From NCBI GenBank assembly GCA_944470555.2, contig OX104127.1, positions 56,018,140 to 56,082,139 of the forward strand: 64,000 nt of DNA, written 5' to 3'. The translations under genes and the position numbers were made by a program. Positions 1 through 11,039 of the stretch are shown here, piece by piece. Source of the DNA: Heterobilharzia americana (lineage: Eukaryota; Platyhelminthes; Trematoda; Strigeidida; Schistosomatidae). The notes beneath the pieces are model-generated. The model was not told the origin of the DNA. It searched no databases and saw nothing but the letters and a program-made list of their open reading frames with translations. The number at the start of each line of letters is the position of its first letter. The stretch's first letter is position 1.

Positions 1-474
1 ACACAGGTCATCAATATATTATAATCATTTATGTCTACTCGAAAGCTTATTCTGTCTTATATATAAATAAATAAATATTTTATTCTCAGATTATGAACTT
101 AACACGAGAGAAATCGGTTTACAGACATCATCATATTGTTAACGATAGAGAAATCTACAAGAATTGAGAAGGCTCAAATCGTACCGAAGGGAAGATATTC
201 AACTTTACATTAATATCAAAAGTGTATGAAAGTTATGAAGACAGTAGGAAACTATCACTTTACACATTGTTTACGAGTTTAGATCGTTCCATTCACCATT
301 TTTTTTCATACTTAATTGGTATTTTTCGATATTTGTATTACAAATAGCCGACATATTTGACCAATCTGAATGATCAGATAAAGGTCTATTTTAACACCCG
401 CGCATATTTTTATAGCTTCATTGATCAACAAGAACTCAATTCAACCATTTCAGAAATCAATAAGTATCCATATA
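1..474. other. AT-rich, no feature seen
   Basis: No exon, RNA or repeat was recognised on either strand; presumably arrestin intron. Confidence 0.5.
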
Positions 475-966
475 ACTGCACTCAGCATAAAGAACAAGAT
501 CCGAATTTTTAACACCAACATCAGTCGTCGGTGCTGCTATATGGTTCAGAAACCCAGACACTCATCATCAACAGCTGCCTACGCTCAATCGATACTTAAG
601 ATCAGATCAGATGGCTAGAAAAAATAAGCAAGAAGAAACTCTGGGAACGAACCAACGAAGCAAGAACCTATCATCCAACAAATATGCAGTGGAAGAGAGT
701 GGAGATGGATTGAGCATACATTAAGAAGGTCGACTGAGAATATCACACGCCAAGCCAAGCTGTCGAGTGGAATCCAAATGGGAAACGACGAGTTGGGCTT
801 CCTAACTGAGGGTGACATGGAGGAGATGATGTGAGGAAGAAATGAAAGCGTATGGGCAGTGGTGGAGCGAGGTTCAAAAGACTAGAGAGAAGAGAGTGGA
901 ATGGAGGCGAGCTACTGAAGCTCTATATTCCACTAGGAACCCAAGGGGAGAAAAATAATAATAATG
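475..966 (+). mobile_element. 5'-truncated RTE family 1 copy
   Basis: Matches the 3' end of the intact ORF from ACTCAGCATAAAG...AACAAGATCCG to the terminal CACTAGGAACCCAAGG, then an AATAATAAT tail. Frameshifted and non-coding. Confidence 0.85.
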
Positions 967-1108
967 TAATCTAGGTGTATATCTAAGTTTGAACGTTTCG
1001 CACTCTTCAATTGTTACCGTTTCCACTAATATAGATCTATAACACTAGAAATAATTTTTGTGGGGCAAAGAAATAAACATTAGAAGAATTGTCGTCCAAT
1101 GATGATGG

Positions 1109-1112
1109 ATCT

Positions 1113-1156
<44 letters not shown>
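1109..1156 (+). repeat. (TA)n microsatellite
   Basis: About 23 TA units. Confidence 0.9.
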
Positions 1157-1160
<4 letters not shown>

Positions 1161-1374
1161 TCTATAGATTTCCCATTGAAGTGTGAAGCATTATCTTATG
1201 AAGCAAGTTGCATCCAAGTTATTTTAAATTGTATTTGTCAAACCTAGATGAACGATTGTTAATCCTCATTAGTATATTTCTTTTGGTAACTTCCTAGTGA
1301 ATATTTCTTTATATTTCATATGACTTTGCTTTGTTTGATGCTTAAGTTGGAATTCATCATGGTCCGATATCAAT

Positions 1375-1620
1375 TGAAAGAAAATTGGAAACCTGAGGGC
1401 ACTAGACAGCTGTTTTGTCCTAGTATGGGACTCTTCAGCAATGCATACCCATGACCCTGTCGGGGCTCCAACCCAGCGCCTTCGGGTTTCGTGGTCAGCA
1501 CGTTACCATTAAGCCAGCGGATCGGAATCAAATGGTCGGCATTTTTTTTTTTTAATGAAAATCTATCTGATGGGAAAATCGCAAGATCGTAATTGTTACA
1601 TTTTACAACTGGCATGGTTA
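1375..1620 (-). repeat. Family B hammerhead repeat, damaged ribozyme
   Basis: Minus strand: TGCTGAAGAGTCCCATACTA then GGACAAAACAGCTGTCTAGT; the GAAA box is AAAA. The tRNA-like part has CCGCTGGCTTAATGGTAACG. Confidence 0.72.
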
Positions 1621-2039
1621 CACAACTTTCAACCTAAGCAACTGAGAGAGATTGTTTTACTCAAAAATGTAATCTTCAGTTGAGTAAACTTTTTTCAAAG
1701 TATGGATGTATTTTCATGCAGGCGAGAATCAGTTATTAGTAATACGATTATATAAGGTATATACTAAAGATGCATTTTGATGTAGTGAGTATACCTTTTT
1801 GAGTTATATGTACAAATGACTGGTACATGCATTAGTAAAATAACCGAATTACTCAGTTCTATTTGATTACCAGATTATTATGACCTACACACTATAAAGT
1901 CATTTTAAACGCTGACGAAGAATGTGATAATACCCACCTTGAATAAACTTAAAGAATGTAATTGTTTGAAATGCTCCAATTTTGGTCAGTGGTCAACATG
2001 CGTCTGTGATCAAACCATGTGAATACATCAAATAACTTC
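1621..2039. other. Intron, nothing recognised
   Basis: AT-rich, stops in all frames. Confidence 0.5.
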
Positions 2040-2290
2040 GGTGGTAGTAAGGATGGTAAGTGGCCAGTAGTGGAATTTAAAACTCTTCAGCTGGATGTAA
2101 CTGCCGGTTAGCAGTGAGTGATATTGTTCCCACTGGGATTCAAACTCGGGAGCGATCGCTTCAAACGTGAGTGCGTTATCCAGTAGACCACCGAGTCATG
2201 GTAGCCACTTCTTGTGAGACGGCTATAATTTTATCATTGTTGCTTGTATTACATAACTAACAATAATAAAACTTCAGTGATACTTAATAT
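2040..2290 (-). repeat. Hammerhead repeat family A (SM-alpha type), ribozyme damaged
   Basis: Minus strand: tRNA-like part with GGTCTACTGGATAACGCACTC and GTTTGAATCCCAGTGGG (B-box like), then ACATCCAGCTGAAGAGTTTT. Stem II and the GAAA box are missing. Confidence 0.75.
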
Positions 2291-2636
2291 TTCCGCTCCA
2301 TCTACGACGCTGACTTAAATTGTCATGATCTGAGCGTTTCAGGCTTAAAATTGTGTGAGCTCTTCAGTCCTAATTACCGGTACTATAAGCCGACTGTTTG
2401 GATTATACATTTTTCTGAGTTGTATTCTGTCACTAGCAGTAAATCCAAACCCATTCAAGATGAAACTGCAGTGAAACGTTATACCTGGCGATACGATTCC
2501 AAAATTAGATTGTGAATTCAGTATTTGATGGCTATAAAGTAAACCTTCAATAACATCGATGGTAGTAATCTGTCTGATAACTTAAAAACTCAGCGTCATC
2601 CATTCAATTTTAATTTTAATGAAATAAAAAACTTAC
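2291..2636. other. Intron next to the arrestin donor, nothing else seen
   Basis: Contains only the GTAAGT donor side of the 2637-2709 exon. Confidence 0.5.
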
Positions 2637-2709
2637 TTGCAGTAATGATCATCCACTGTCGATCGATAAGTTCCCTTGGTCAGCAGGTACATTTCAGCCA
2701 CCTGTACAA
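2637..2709 (-). CDS. Arrestin exon (C-domain, VAEMYLLTKGTY segment)
   Basis: The exon has acceptor TTTTATCTTGTTCAG and donor CAA|GTAAGT. After two bases that finish a split codon it reads VQVAEMYLLTKGTYRSTVDD then HYC, corresponding to arrestin [21 protein letters not shown]. It leaves in phase 2 and the gene continues left of the window. A second acceptor (ends TGTACAG, exon start 2701) would drop V and Q; the longer form aligns better and keeps the QxADI motif. No stop or indel is seen. Confidence 0.82.
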
Positions 2710-2810
2710 CTGAACAAGATAAAAGTTTACGTTTTTAAAATAAGTAAGGAATTTGCAGTATAGAAGGGTAAACATAAAAAAGTTAACTAAAGTATAGACC
2801 TCATAATCCA

Positions 2811-3600
2811 TTTATTATTATCATCATATTATTTGTCGCTTGGGTTCCTAGTGGAACATAGAGATTCAGTAGCACGTCTCCACTCCACTCTCTTTTCTCT
2901 GCAATATTTTCAACCTGGTTCCAAGACAGCCTATATTTTCTCATTTCTTCCTCACATACCATCTTCTCCATGTCACCCTTGCCTCCAGCACCCAACTCGT
3001 CATTTCCCACCTGGGTTTCGCTCGATGGCCTGGTCTAGTGCGTGATGTCCCCAATCGGTTTTCTCAGCGCATACCCAATCCAATCCAACCCATCTCCACT
3101 TCCTTCTGCATATTTATTCAGCGGTAGGTTCTTGCTTCGGTGGTTCGTTGCCAGGCAGCCAGCCAGAGTTCCTTCTTGCTTATTCTTATTATTTCTGGCC
3201 ATCTGAGCTTCAGTGACGAGCCAGTGTAGGCAGCAGTTGTTGATGAATATCTGCAGTTTATTGGAAATGCTTTCCGTAACGCGCCAAGTCTCTGAACCAT
3301 ATAGCATCACCGACTTAACTGATATTGATGTCGAAAATCCAGATCTTGTTCTTTATGCTGAGTGCAGAAGATCTTCACACTGGTCTCAGGCTAATGAAAG
3401 CCTGCCTTGCTTTTCGGATTCTGGCTGGTTTTGACGTCCTCGTCTGTGCCGCCTGCAGTTGAAACAGTGCTGTCTAGATAGGTGAAAGAGATTACTTCCT
3501 TTAGGTTTCTCCCATTCATGGTGATTGAAGCTCGTTATTCTTGTTTGCGGTAGCGTTGGTTGGGTTTCATCATCACCTCTATCTTCTCTACGTTCATACA
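2811..3600 (-). mobile_element. 5'-truncated RTE family 1 copy
   Basis: On minus it runs from the GTAGAGAAGATAG...GATGATGA region to the end TTCCACTAGGAACCCAAGC and an ATAATATGATGATAATAA tail (plus TTATTATTATCATCATATTATT at 2811). It is in inverse orientation to the copy at 6440-7118; the two bracket PLE-A and the reversed arrestin exon. Confidence 0.88.
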
Positions 3601-3992
3601 TATATGCATGTATAAGTGGTTACATACAATTAGCATAACAAGTAAAAAGTACGGTTGCATACGGAAAAAAAGTACATTGGGTTACGATGATGATGCCACC
3701 TAATTTTTGTCGACATTGTATTCCATCAATTCGTTCCCAAAATTCTCAGTCAAAAGGATAACTGAGAAAGAGTTATTCGTAGACACAACCGTCAAATCGC
3801 AAACTTATACATTTTTCTAGTGTAACGATTTAATAGTTAAAAACAGATTGTCAAGTATGTCAAGCAACACAGTGTCATTAGATGAGCCGTTATTACAACC
3901 AACAACTCAAAAAGTGATGAGTTGTGAATATTCATGAAAATAAGTTTGAAGAAGAAGTTTTGTGACATGACAACACCACTGGGAACTGAAGT

Positions 3993-5305
3993 GTGATTGG
4001 GCAGAGCAATGGCAACAACAATGTTCCACTTACGAAACTATCTCAGTCTTATGCAGATAACAACATAAATGTTTGGATACCGACCCCCAACATTATGCAC
4101 TTGTTACTTACATGCACATTCAATGTTCAGTTCACGTTTAACGACATGATCTATCAACAGAAAAATGAAACTGAGGTGCGATCCCCATTAGCTCCACTAC
4201 CAGCACACTGCTTCATATCCAATCTCGAGAAATTACCCTCGAAATCAATGATTGAAGATTTTCAACTGTACAAAGGGTATATAGACAATACTTTCATTAT
4301 CTGTGATCATCAATATGATTCCAACCACCTTCTACAAATATTCAATAACTACCATTCACCAATCAGACTCATCCTCAAGGTAGAAAATCGATCAAGAATT
4401 CACTTTCTTGATGTAGAGCTGAGATGAACAGCTGATGGAACTTTAAGTAGATCAATTCAGAGAAAACCAATGTGGGATGGTCAACTGACGAAATTTACCA
4501 CCTACGTCTCTATCAGTCGTAAGCGAAATCTCATCATATCTCTTGTCACTCACATTACACGAATCTGCAGTCCCAATGTGTTAGAAGAGGAAATCTCTGT
4601 TCTAAAGAACATCCTGATTGAAAGCAGATTCCCATCACCCCTCATACACAGAAACATCAAGCGTAAACCTCGCAAAGAGAAGCTTACCACCGTACCAAAA
4701 CAAGACACTGAATATGAATCTCAACTTGAACAGTGATTCTGCCACTGACACTACAAAACAGAGGATATCAAACGCTCTAATGTGCAACATTGTCTGTATC
4801 AACGCTGAGACTAGTATTCACTTGTCACCCAACCACATCTAACAACTCAAAGATGAAACTTTAACATCTGATCACTTCTGTGTGCATATATCGACTGATC
4901 TGCTCCAGTGGAGCTGGGTATAAATGTCGTTCAATGCGACTGTTATCCAGAAGGGTTCAAGAGTCCTATTCTGCATGGTTACAGAGAGGTAAACATGGAG
5001 CGATAAGGAGTGCTATTACTGAATATATCGTGAACACGAATCACGCTACCTCAAGAACCTCCACGTTGGAAGTCATCAATAAAATAAAAGTAAACCTTCC
5101 AAAGGGTGTGAGTCTTTGTATTCTCTGCGTTGCCGAAGCTCTTTCCAATCATATGGAGAAACCTGAACTGTGTACACAAAAGAAGAATGTTCACCCCTTT
5201 CTCCTTTCATGGTCTCAGCTTTCAGTCTCCTCCACACCCCTCTTCTCTTCTCTTCTCTTCTCTTCTCTTCTCAGTTTCCTATTTGGACACTATTCACTTC
5301 TGAAG
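3993..5305 (+). pseudogene. PLE-A reverse transcriptase / GIY-YIG, broken
   Basis: Starts just before RT motif B (FTFNDMIYQQKNETEVRSPL then APLPAHCF at 4134-4210, where active PLEs have MGSPLAP). The catalytic motif reads YIDNTFIICDHQYDSNHL (4279-4330): the second aspartate of YVDD is asparagine. SRIHFLDVELR follows and is closed by a TGA at 4425. Downstream frames give SIQRKPMWDGQL, ISRKRNLIISLVTHITRIC, RLICSSGAGYKCRSMRLL (GIY-YIG region, near 4890) and RSAITEYIVNTNHATSRTS. RT fingers and motif A are missing. It cannot make an active enzyme. Confidence 0.82.
5240..5271 (+). repeat. (TTCTC)n short tandem repeat inside PLE-A
   Basis: About six CTTCT units. The minus-strand PLE-A copy has the same tract, shorter, at 31771-31798. 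Confidence 0.8.
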
Positions 5306-5560
5306 TAATTTGTTATTCATTCTCGTTGATATGCTCTGCCAAATCACACTTCAGTTCCCAGTTGTGTTGTCATGTCACAAAACTTCTTGTTCAAACTTAT
5401 TTTCATGAATATTCACAACTCATCACTTTTTGAGTTGTTGATTGTAATGACAGCTCATCTGTTGACACTATTTGTGTCGCTTGACATACTTGACAATCTG
5501 TTTTTAACTATTAAATCGTTACACTAGAAAAATGTATAAGTTTGCTATTTGACGGTTGTG

Positions 5561-6295
5561 GGAATGAAATCGCTGAAAATAGACTCTTCATTGAAATATA
5601 CTTGTTCGTATTCCTCTATTTTATTTGATGCGAGCAATGTTGACAATAACTGAATACGTTCGACATCAGCTTCTCTTTATTATTATCGACAAATCGAAGA
5701 AATATTTGCCATTGTTTGCCTGTTAGTTGATTTCAACATACAGAATAAAGAATGTATGGTCATAAATGGTAAGAAAGTTGTGTTAGGGTTCTCTTCTCAA
5801 CAACTTCTGCTTAAAGTTGATTTCATAGCAATCATCTTCACTTCGTTTACATGTGGTGTATTAAAACCCTTTCATAATTGAATTATATTTGATTTCTGTT
5901 CAACCAAAAAGTTGATATATTGTTACATGGTGACTAAAAATTAAGCTATATATTCACGTATTAATCTTCGACTAGTTAGAATTCGTGTAAACATGTCATT
6001 CACTTATATAGTATCAGTATTTATGAGATAAGAGACAGTATTTGTTCATCTATCACAATACAGAAAATATAATTATCATTGCATTCATCTATGATAAAAG
6101 TTTCCATTTGTTCATCTAAGTATACATTGAGCTAAAAAATTAACTCTATACATAGGATAATTTGCACTGAATAATATATATATTAATTCATAAAATTTTT
6201 TATTATATATGCATTTAATGGTTAATGAGATAAACAATGCTTGATAAACTTGAGAGTATGCTTTAACATACTTGCTATTTGTAATTTTCTCACAG
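5561..6295. other. Between PLE-A and reversed exon, nothing recognised
   Basis: AT-rich; ends in the acceptor of the 6296 exon. Confidence 0.5.
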
Positions 6296-6384
6296 GTAAC
6301 TGAGACATATTATCCAGTACAACTGATACATTCACTAATTCATCATGATAGTAAAGCTAAAAAGGTTAAAAAAATTCATGATAG
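6296..6384 (+). CDS. Arrestin C-domain exon, in reverse orientation to the rest of the gene
   Basis: On the plus strand an acceptor TGTAATTTTCTCACAG and a donor ATAG|GTAAGC bound 89 bp with one open frame. It reads VTETYYPVQLIHSLIHHDSK then AKKVKKIHD. This fits arrestin [29 protein letters not shown], the missing piece between the exons at 17831-17981 (ends phase 0 with ASIDKP) and 2637-2709. As written, the exit phase does not fit the next exon. With six instead of seven A at 6368-6374 the end reads VKKFMI and leaves in phase 1, which fits. All other arrestin exons are on the minus strand. The exon lies between a minus-strand RTE copy (2811-3600) and a plus-strand one (6440-7118). Assignment is by homology and phase; the reversal may be a true inversion or an assembly fault. 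Confidence 0.66.
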
Positions 6385-6439
6385 GTAAGCTGGGTAAATA
6401 TGAGTAAGTTATCAACAACACATCGAATAACAACAAACT

Positions 6440-7118
6440 TCAATCATCATCAATGGGAGAAACTTAAAGGAAGTAGCCTCTTTCACCTATCTAGGAAGCA
6501 CTGTTTCAACTACAGGCGGGACAGACGAGGATGCCAAAGTCAGAATTGAGAAAGCAAGACAGGCGTTCATCAATCTGAAATTAGTGTGGAGATCTTCTAC
6601 ACTTAGCATAAAGAAGGAACAAGATTCAGATTTTCAATATCAACTTAGTCAAGTCAGTGCTTCTGTATGGCTCAGAGACTTGGCACATTACGAAAGGGAT
6701 TTCCAACAAACTACAGACACACATCATCAACAACTGCCTACGCTCACTCGGTACTGAAGCTCAAATGGCCAGAATAATAAGAGTAAGCGACAAGGAACTC
6801 CGGCTGGCTGACTGGCTGGTAACGAACCAATGAAGCAAGAACCTATCACTCAACAAATATGCAGTGGAAGAGAGTGGAGATAGAGATGGATTGGGCATAC
6901 ACTGAGAAGGCCGACTGGGGATATCACGCGTCAGGCCGTCGAGTGGAATCCCCATGGGAAGCGACGAGTTGGATGTCTGAGGGTGATATGGAGGAGATCA
7001 TACGAGGAGGAAATGAGAGCTTCTGGGCTGTCGTGGAGCCAGGTTCGAAAGATTTCAGAGAACAGAGTGCAATGGAGGTGTGCTACTGAAGCCCTATGTT
7101 TCACTAGGAACACAAGGT
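6440..7118 (+). mobile_element. 5'-truncated RTE family 1 copy
   Basis: Starts near TCAATGGGAGAAACTTAAAGG and ends CACTAGGAACACAAGG; the short ATAATA tail is lost. It starts about 55 bp after the reversed arrestin exon donor. Confidence 0.88.
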
Positions 7119-7412
7119 ACTAGTAAAATTATGATATAGTAATAATATGAAATATTAGGTATGTAAATTCTCCCTAACGGCCTATAACTTTTTCAGTTCG
7201 AAGGAAGTAATTGCTTACATTCAGAAGACTGGACGTCAGTACATACATATAATTGACCAAAAAACGAATTTGAAGGTAGTGTTATATCATGCTGTTTCAG
7301 GATATAACGATTTATATGACAACAGTTTTGTACATAAAATCCTGGATGTAGCCTAAGTACTATATAAGTCATGACTGTATGAAGAAAATAAGTTTAAAGC
7401 GATTGGTTTTAC

Positions 7413-8052
7413 TTAAAGGAAGTAACCTCCTTCACTTATCTAGGAAGCACTGTTTCAACTACAGGCGGGACGGACGAGGACGTCAAAGTCAGAATCGGAA
7501 AAGCAAGACAGGCGTTCATCAGCCTGAAACCAGTGTGGAGATCTTCTGCACTCAGCATGCGGAACAAGATACGGATTTTCAACACCAACGTAAAGTCAGT
7601 GCTCTTGTATGGCTCAGAGACTTGGCGCGTCACGAAAGGTATTTCCAATAAACTACAGACATTCATCAACAACTGCCTACACTGGCTCACTACTGAAGAT
7701 CAGATGGATTGCCAGAAAGAATAAGCAACAAGGAACTCTGGGAACGAACCAACAGTGCAAGAACCTATCACGCAACAAATATGCAGGAAGAAGTGGAGAT
7801 GGATTGGCCATGCACTGAGAAGGCCGACGGAGGACATCACGCGTCAGGCCCTCGAGTGGAATCCCCATGGGAAGCGACGAGTTGGACGTCCGAGGGTGAC
7901 ATGGAGGAGGTCGTGCGAGCAGGAAATGAGAGCTTCTGGGCTGTCGTGGGACCAGGTTCAAAAGATCTCAGAGAACAGAGGTCACTGGAGGAGTGCTGCT
8001 GAAGCCCTATGTTCCACTAGGAACCCAAGGGACTAATAATAATAATAATAAT
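7413..8052 (+). mobile_element. Recent 5'-truncated RTE family 1 insertion
   Basis: Nearly identical to the last 640 bp of the intact element, apart from small indels near 7680-7760. It ends in a TAATAATAATAATAATAATAAT tail. A perfect 12-bp duplication, GATTGGTTTTAC, flanks it at 7401-7412 and 8053-8064, so the insertion is young. Confidence 0.92.
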
Positions 8053-8174
8053 GATTGGTTTTACATCAGTCTGATACATTATTGAGTACAAGATAGTTAC
8101 TGGATTCATTCTACACATTCTTCTCTTTTTCCTAACCTAATCAACTCTTAATTTAATATTCAGAATGGTTACCG

Positions 8175-8640
8175 GGCGAGTTTGCCCAAACGTTATTTTC
8201 GGGTATTATGATAATTTGGTTGGTTGTGGCTAACAGTAGAATCCAGGATGCGCGTTTCGTCCTATTTAGGACTCGTCAGCTGGATGTACCTGTACCCCAG
8301 TGATGTTGTTTCTCACTGAGACTTGAACCTCGTACCCATCGCTGCAAACGCCAATGCGTTATCCACTATACAACGGAGGAATGATAATAACCTCTTGTAC
8401 AACGGCTAGTAGCTATTACTATTTATCGACACGCTTGTTATTCTCCTTTGTTTTGTTGGGTCGAATTGTTCGACCTCTATTGACAGTATCGAGGCATCCG
8501 CATAGGAACCCATATACCAACAGAGATTAAACAATTCGACCCAACACAACAAACAAAGGAGAATAATAAGTATTTCAATAAATAGTAACAACTACTACCC
8601 ATTGTACAAGAAGTGGCTATTGTTCGTCTGTGGCATAATG
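8175..8640 (-). repeat. Family A repeat with palindromic companion
   Basis: A minus-strand unit with an intact hammerhead (8241-8285) and tRNA-like part (GTTATCCACTATACAACGG complement region). It is followed by an imperfect inverted repeat around 8435-8585: TTATTCTCCTTTGTTTTG...TCGAATTGTTCGA faces ACAATTCGACCCAACACAAC...AAAGGAGAATAATAA. Confidence 0.75.
8241..8285 (-). ncRNA. Hammerhead ribozyme, family A, intact core
   Basis: Minus strand: stem I ATCCAG, core CTGACGA, stem II GTCC/GGAC, GAAA, short stem III CGCGC, cleavage site ATC, stem I return CTGGAT. All invariant bases fit (CUGANGA, GAAA, NUH). This is the layout of the schistosome satellite hammerhead. Confidence 0.88.
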
Positions 8641-8999
8641 GATAGTGAGTAGTTGAAAATGTTAGTGTGCTTTTTTTTTCCAGTATGAACTTAAGGTACT
8701 TATCTGTTATGATATGTAAGAAGAGTAATCATAAAGTGAGTAAGAATGCTACTTTGAATAGATAAATTATCTCATAGTACAATGTTAAATTCAACCAACG
8801 AAATAACCATGGAGACCATATCAAGACACCTTGTGTTGTGATTAATTTTCACCATTGTAACAAGGCATATAAAAACAATGACCAGTAGATGGCATTCTTT
8901 AGAAATCCATAGGAAATTTTAACATTTTATCATCAAAACATAAGTTATCCTTGTTGATTTCTCTTAAAAACGAGCTTTGTACAACACGGAGGGCAAAAA

Positions 9000-9000
<1 letters not shown>

Positions 9001-9034
<34 letters not shown>

Positions 9035-9620
9035 GACTTTATTCCAAACAATTTGTGGCCGGGTCTTGCGTGCGTACTGCTCAGGAGTCCCATACTAGTT
9101 AGACGAAACAGCTGTCCAGTGCCCCCAGATTTTCAATGGTTCCCCAACTGATGTCAGTCCATGATGAATACAACTTCTAAATTAAAAAAAAATCCCCATT
9201 CATCTCAAAAATACATTACTGTATAATGCTCATTAGTGACATACTTCCAGATGGATGTCAGGAAGTTCTAATGAGAAGCCGTGACCTATGGGGTCAACCA
9301 GTCGGAAGTGAAGTGGATGTTAACTGAAGACCTTCGGTGATAGTCGCGCTATGTCGCGAATTGACAGAAGTTGGAAACTGTGAACCACTGAAACCGACCC
9401 AGTGGCTGATTGGTTAGCGTGTTCGCCGTTAAATCCGAAGGTCCTGAATTCGATCTCTAGGCGGGTCGTGTGTGCGTACTACTGAGGAGTCCCATACTAG
9501 TTGGACGAAACAGGTGTCCAGTGCTCCCAGATTTCCAATGGTTTCCCAACTGATATCAGTTCATGATGAATACTACTTCTAAATTAAAAATCCCTATTCA
9601 TCTCAAAAATAAATTTGTGG
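9001..9620 (+). repeat. (AAT)n tract and tandem dimer of family B repeat
   Basis: (ATA)n at 9001-9035 is followed by two head-to-tail family B units about 400 bp apart. The first hammerhead (9074-9122) has core CTCAGGA, which breaks the invariant G5; the second is intact. Confidence 0.8.
9476..9524 (+). ncRNA. Hammerhead ribozyme, family B, intact core
   Basis: GTACTA-CTGAGGA-GTCC..GGAC-GAAA-CAGGTG-TC-CAGTGC. One mismatch in stem I next to the core; catalytic bases all present. Confidence 0.78.
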
Positions 9621-9704
9621 TACAATTTGGAATTCTCAGCATGATATATCGCAACAACAACAAAATATATGTAGACACATAATCCTTTACAACATTTCGA
9701 TTTG

Positions 9705-10600
9705 TTTTATAACAAAAATTTAAGTAATGTGAAGAATATTAAAAAGGAATAATTGTAAGAAGATTTTAAACTGTTACAAAGTTGATGTGTGATTTCTGTT
9801 CTAACACGTTTCTCCTCACAAAATATGCATGCAAGGTAAGGTACAGTCGAATTCTTATACTTAACCGTTTGAGCATACAGTCTTATGTAGTTTCTTCTTG
9901 TCCTCCACGAGGAGATATATGAAGAGAGCTGTGAGTGAAGTGGATGCTCACTGTCAGTTAACATTTCTGTAGCTAGTTGCTTGCAAGAATTTATATGTCG
10001 ATCAACTACAGTGTTAATCAGTTGAGTCAGAGACACACCACTCACCCTACTGACGGCCTTCAAAGCTTTACTCAACATAACATAGTCTTTATTTAGAAGA
10101 CGAGGAAAGATTAATGAGGAACAATAAAGAAGAATAGGTAAAATGCAGGAATTAATAAATTGTAAAAGAAGCAGTTGAGTTATACTAGAAAGTCTCAGTT
10201 TCTTAATGTAATAAGTTAAACGAAAGAGTTTTTTTTACAAGTCAATAAAATATGGGATGACCAACAAAGATCAGAAGTGAAACTCAACTCAAGATAGTTC
10301 ACATTCCATTTACTTTCTGCAGAAATACCATCGATGCAGAAGGCGTCATGAGATTTAATCAGCTCACACACGGCTGAAATTAACAGTTTGACATTTAGTT
10401 AAGGGTTTAGTTTGAGACTATTTAAGAGAAACCATTGATCAATTAAAAACAAGAATCCATTTATTTCAGAGCAGTCTACGTGAGAATTAACTGGAATAGA
10501 AACTATTTTGTTATCAACCTACTTGATAAAATTAGTTTCACCAAAATAAGTTATGCAAAAAAGAAGGAGAACAATAATGGAATAAGTAATTCATCTTGAG
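9705..10600 (-). pseudogene. CR1-clade non-LTR retrotransposon, RT and C-terminal remnant
   Basis: The minus-strand frames give WFLLNSLKLNP near 10420, the RT thumb-like YLELSFTSDLCWSSHILLT near 10270 and ITLRN at 10200. The end is GVSLTQLINTVVDRHINSCK and then ATEMLTDSEHPLHSQLSSY (9930-10050). The last motif, D.xHPL, is typical of the post-RT domain of CR1/Jockey-type elements such as schistosome SR1. Several stops lie between 10100 and 10400. A 123-codon open piece (9707-10078) is what remains. Confidence 0.75.
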
Positions 10601-11039
10601 ATATATAACAGCTTCAGTAAACAATAAAGTGGAGTAAAAACGTTTGAAATTAATTACTTCAGGCATGTTACGCATAAAAATGTTATTTTCACAAGTTTTT
10701 TCCATTCAATCGTAAAAAAAATTTATATATTCTTAGACTCTGTTCTCCTTTTCACAGTGTTTTCAGCTTTAAGTAGTTTTTTTTGCCATCGTTCAAATTT
10801 AGGAATGATATTTTTCGCTTACATTTAAAATCTCCTACTTTAGAAGTGTTGTATACAAGCTGGATTCACTTTTTTCACGAAATCACTGTAATATTGAAGT
10901 TTTTATTTTTCTTAACATCTATATATTATTCAGCTAAACATGAATGTTTCGTGTTTCACATAGCCATCAAAGTGATCGAGAAACTTTCACAAAGAGTAGA
11001 GGACATTTTTCATGATGAAGGAGAGAATACTTACAAAGA
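10601..11039. other. Nothing recognised
   Basis: AT-rich; the short open frame at 10783 has no support. Confidence 0.45.

Larger units (their letters stand above)
3784..5560 (+). mobile_element. PLE-A: Penelope-like element with long inverted terminal repeats
   Basis: The sequence starting CACAACCGTCAAATCGCAAA at 3784 returns in inverse orientation at 5560, ending TTTGCTATTTGACGGTTGTG. The arms of about 225 bp (3784-4010, 5334-5560) are imperfect reverse complements. Inverted as well as direct terminal repeats are a known habit of Penelope-like elements. Between the arms lie part of the RT and the GIY-YIG region. A second copy is at 31488-33245 (minus). Confidence 0.85.

Noticed and set aside
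3895..3945. Hammerhead-like CTGATGA...GAAA in the PLE-A inverted repeat (clearer at 31617-31650).
   Set aside because: The CTGATGA sits in a simple hairpin (ACAACTCA...TGAGTTGT), there is no matching stem I or stem III, and the plus copy reads GTGATGA.
8899..9151. Open frames with long isoleucine runs on both strands.
   Set aside because: They only reflect the (AAT)n tract next to a family B repeat.
9707..10078. A 123-codon minus-strand frame that could look like a host gene.
   Set aside because: Its motifs (D.xHPL block after RT-like sequence) and the decayed RT upstream mark it as a CR1-type retroelement end.
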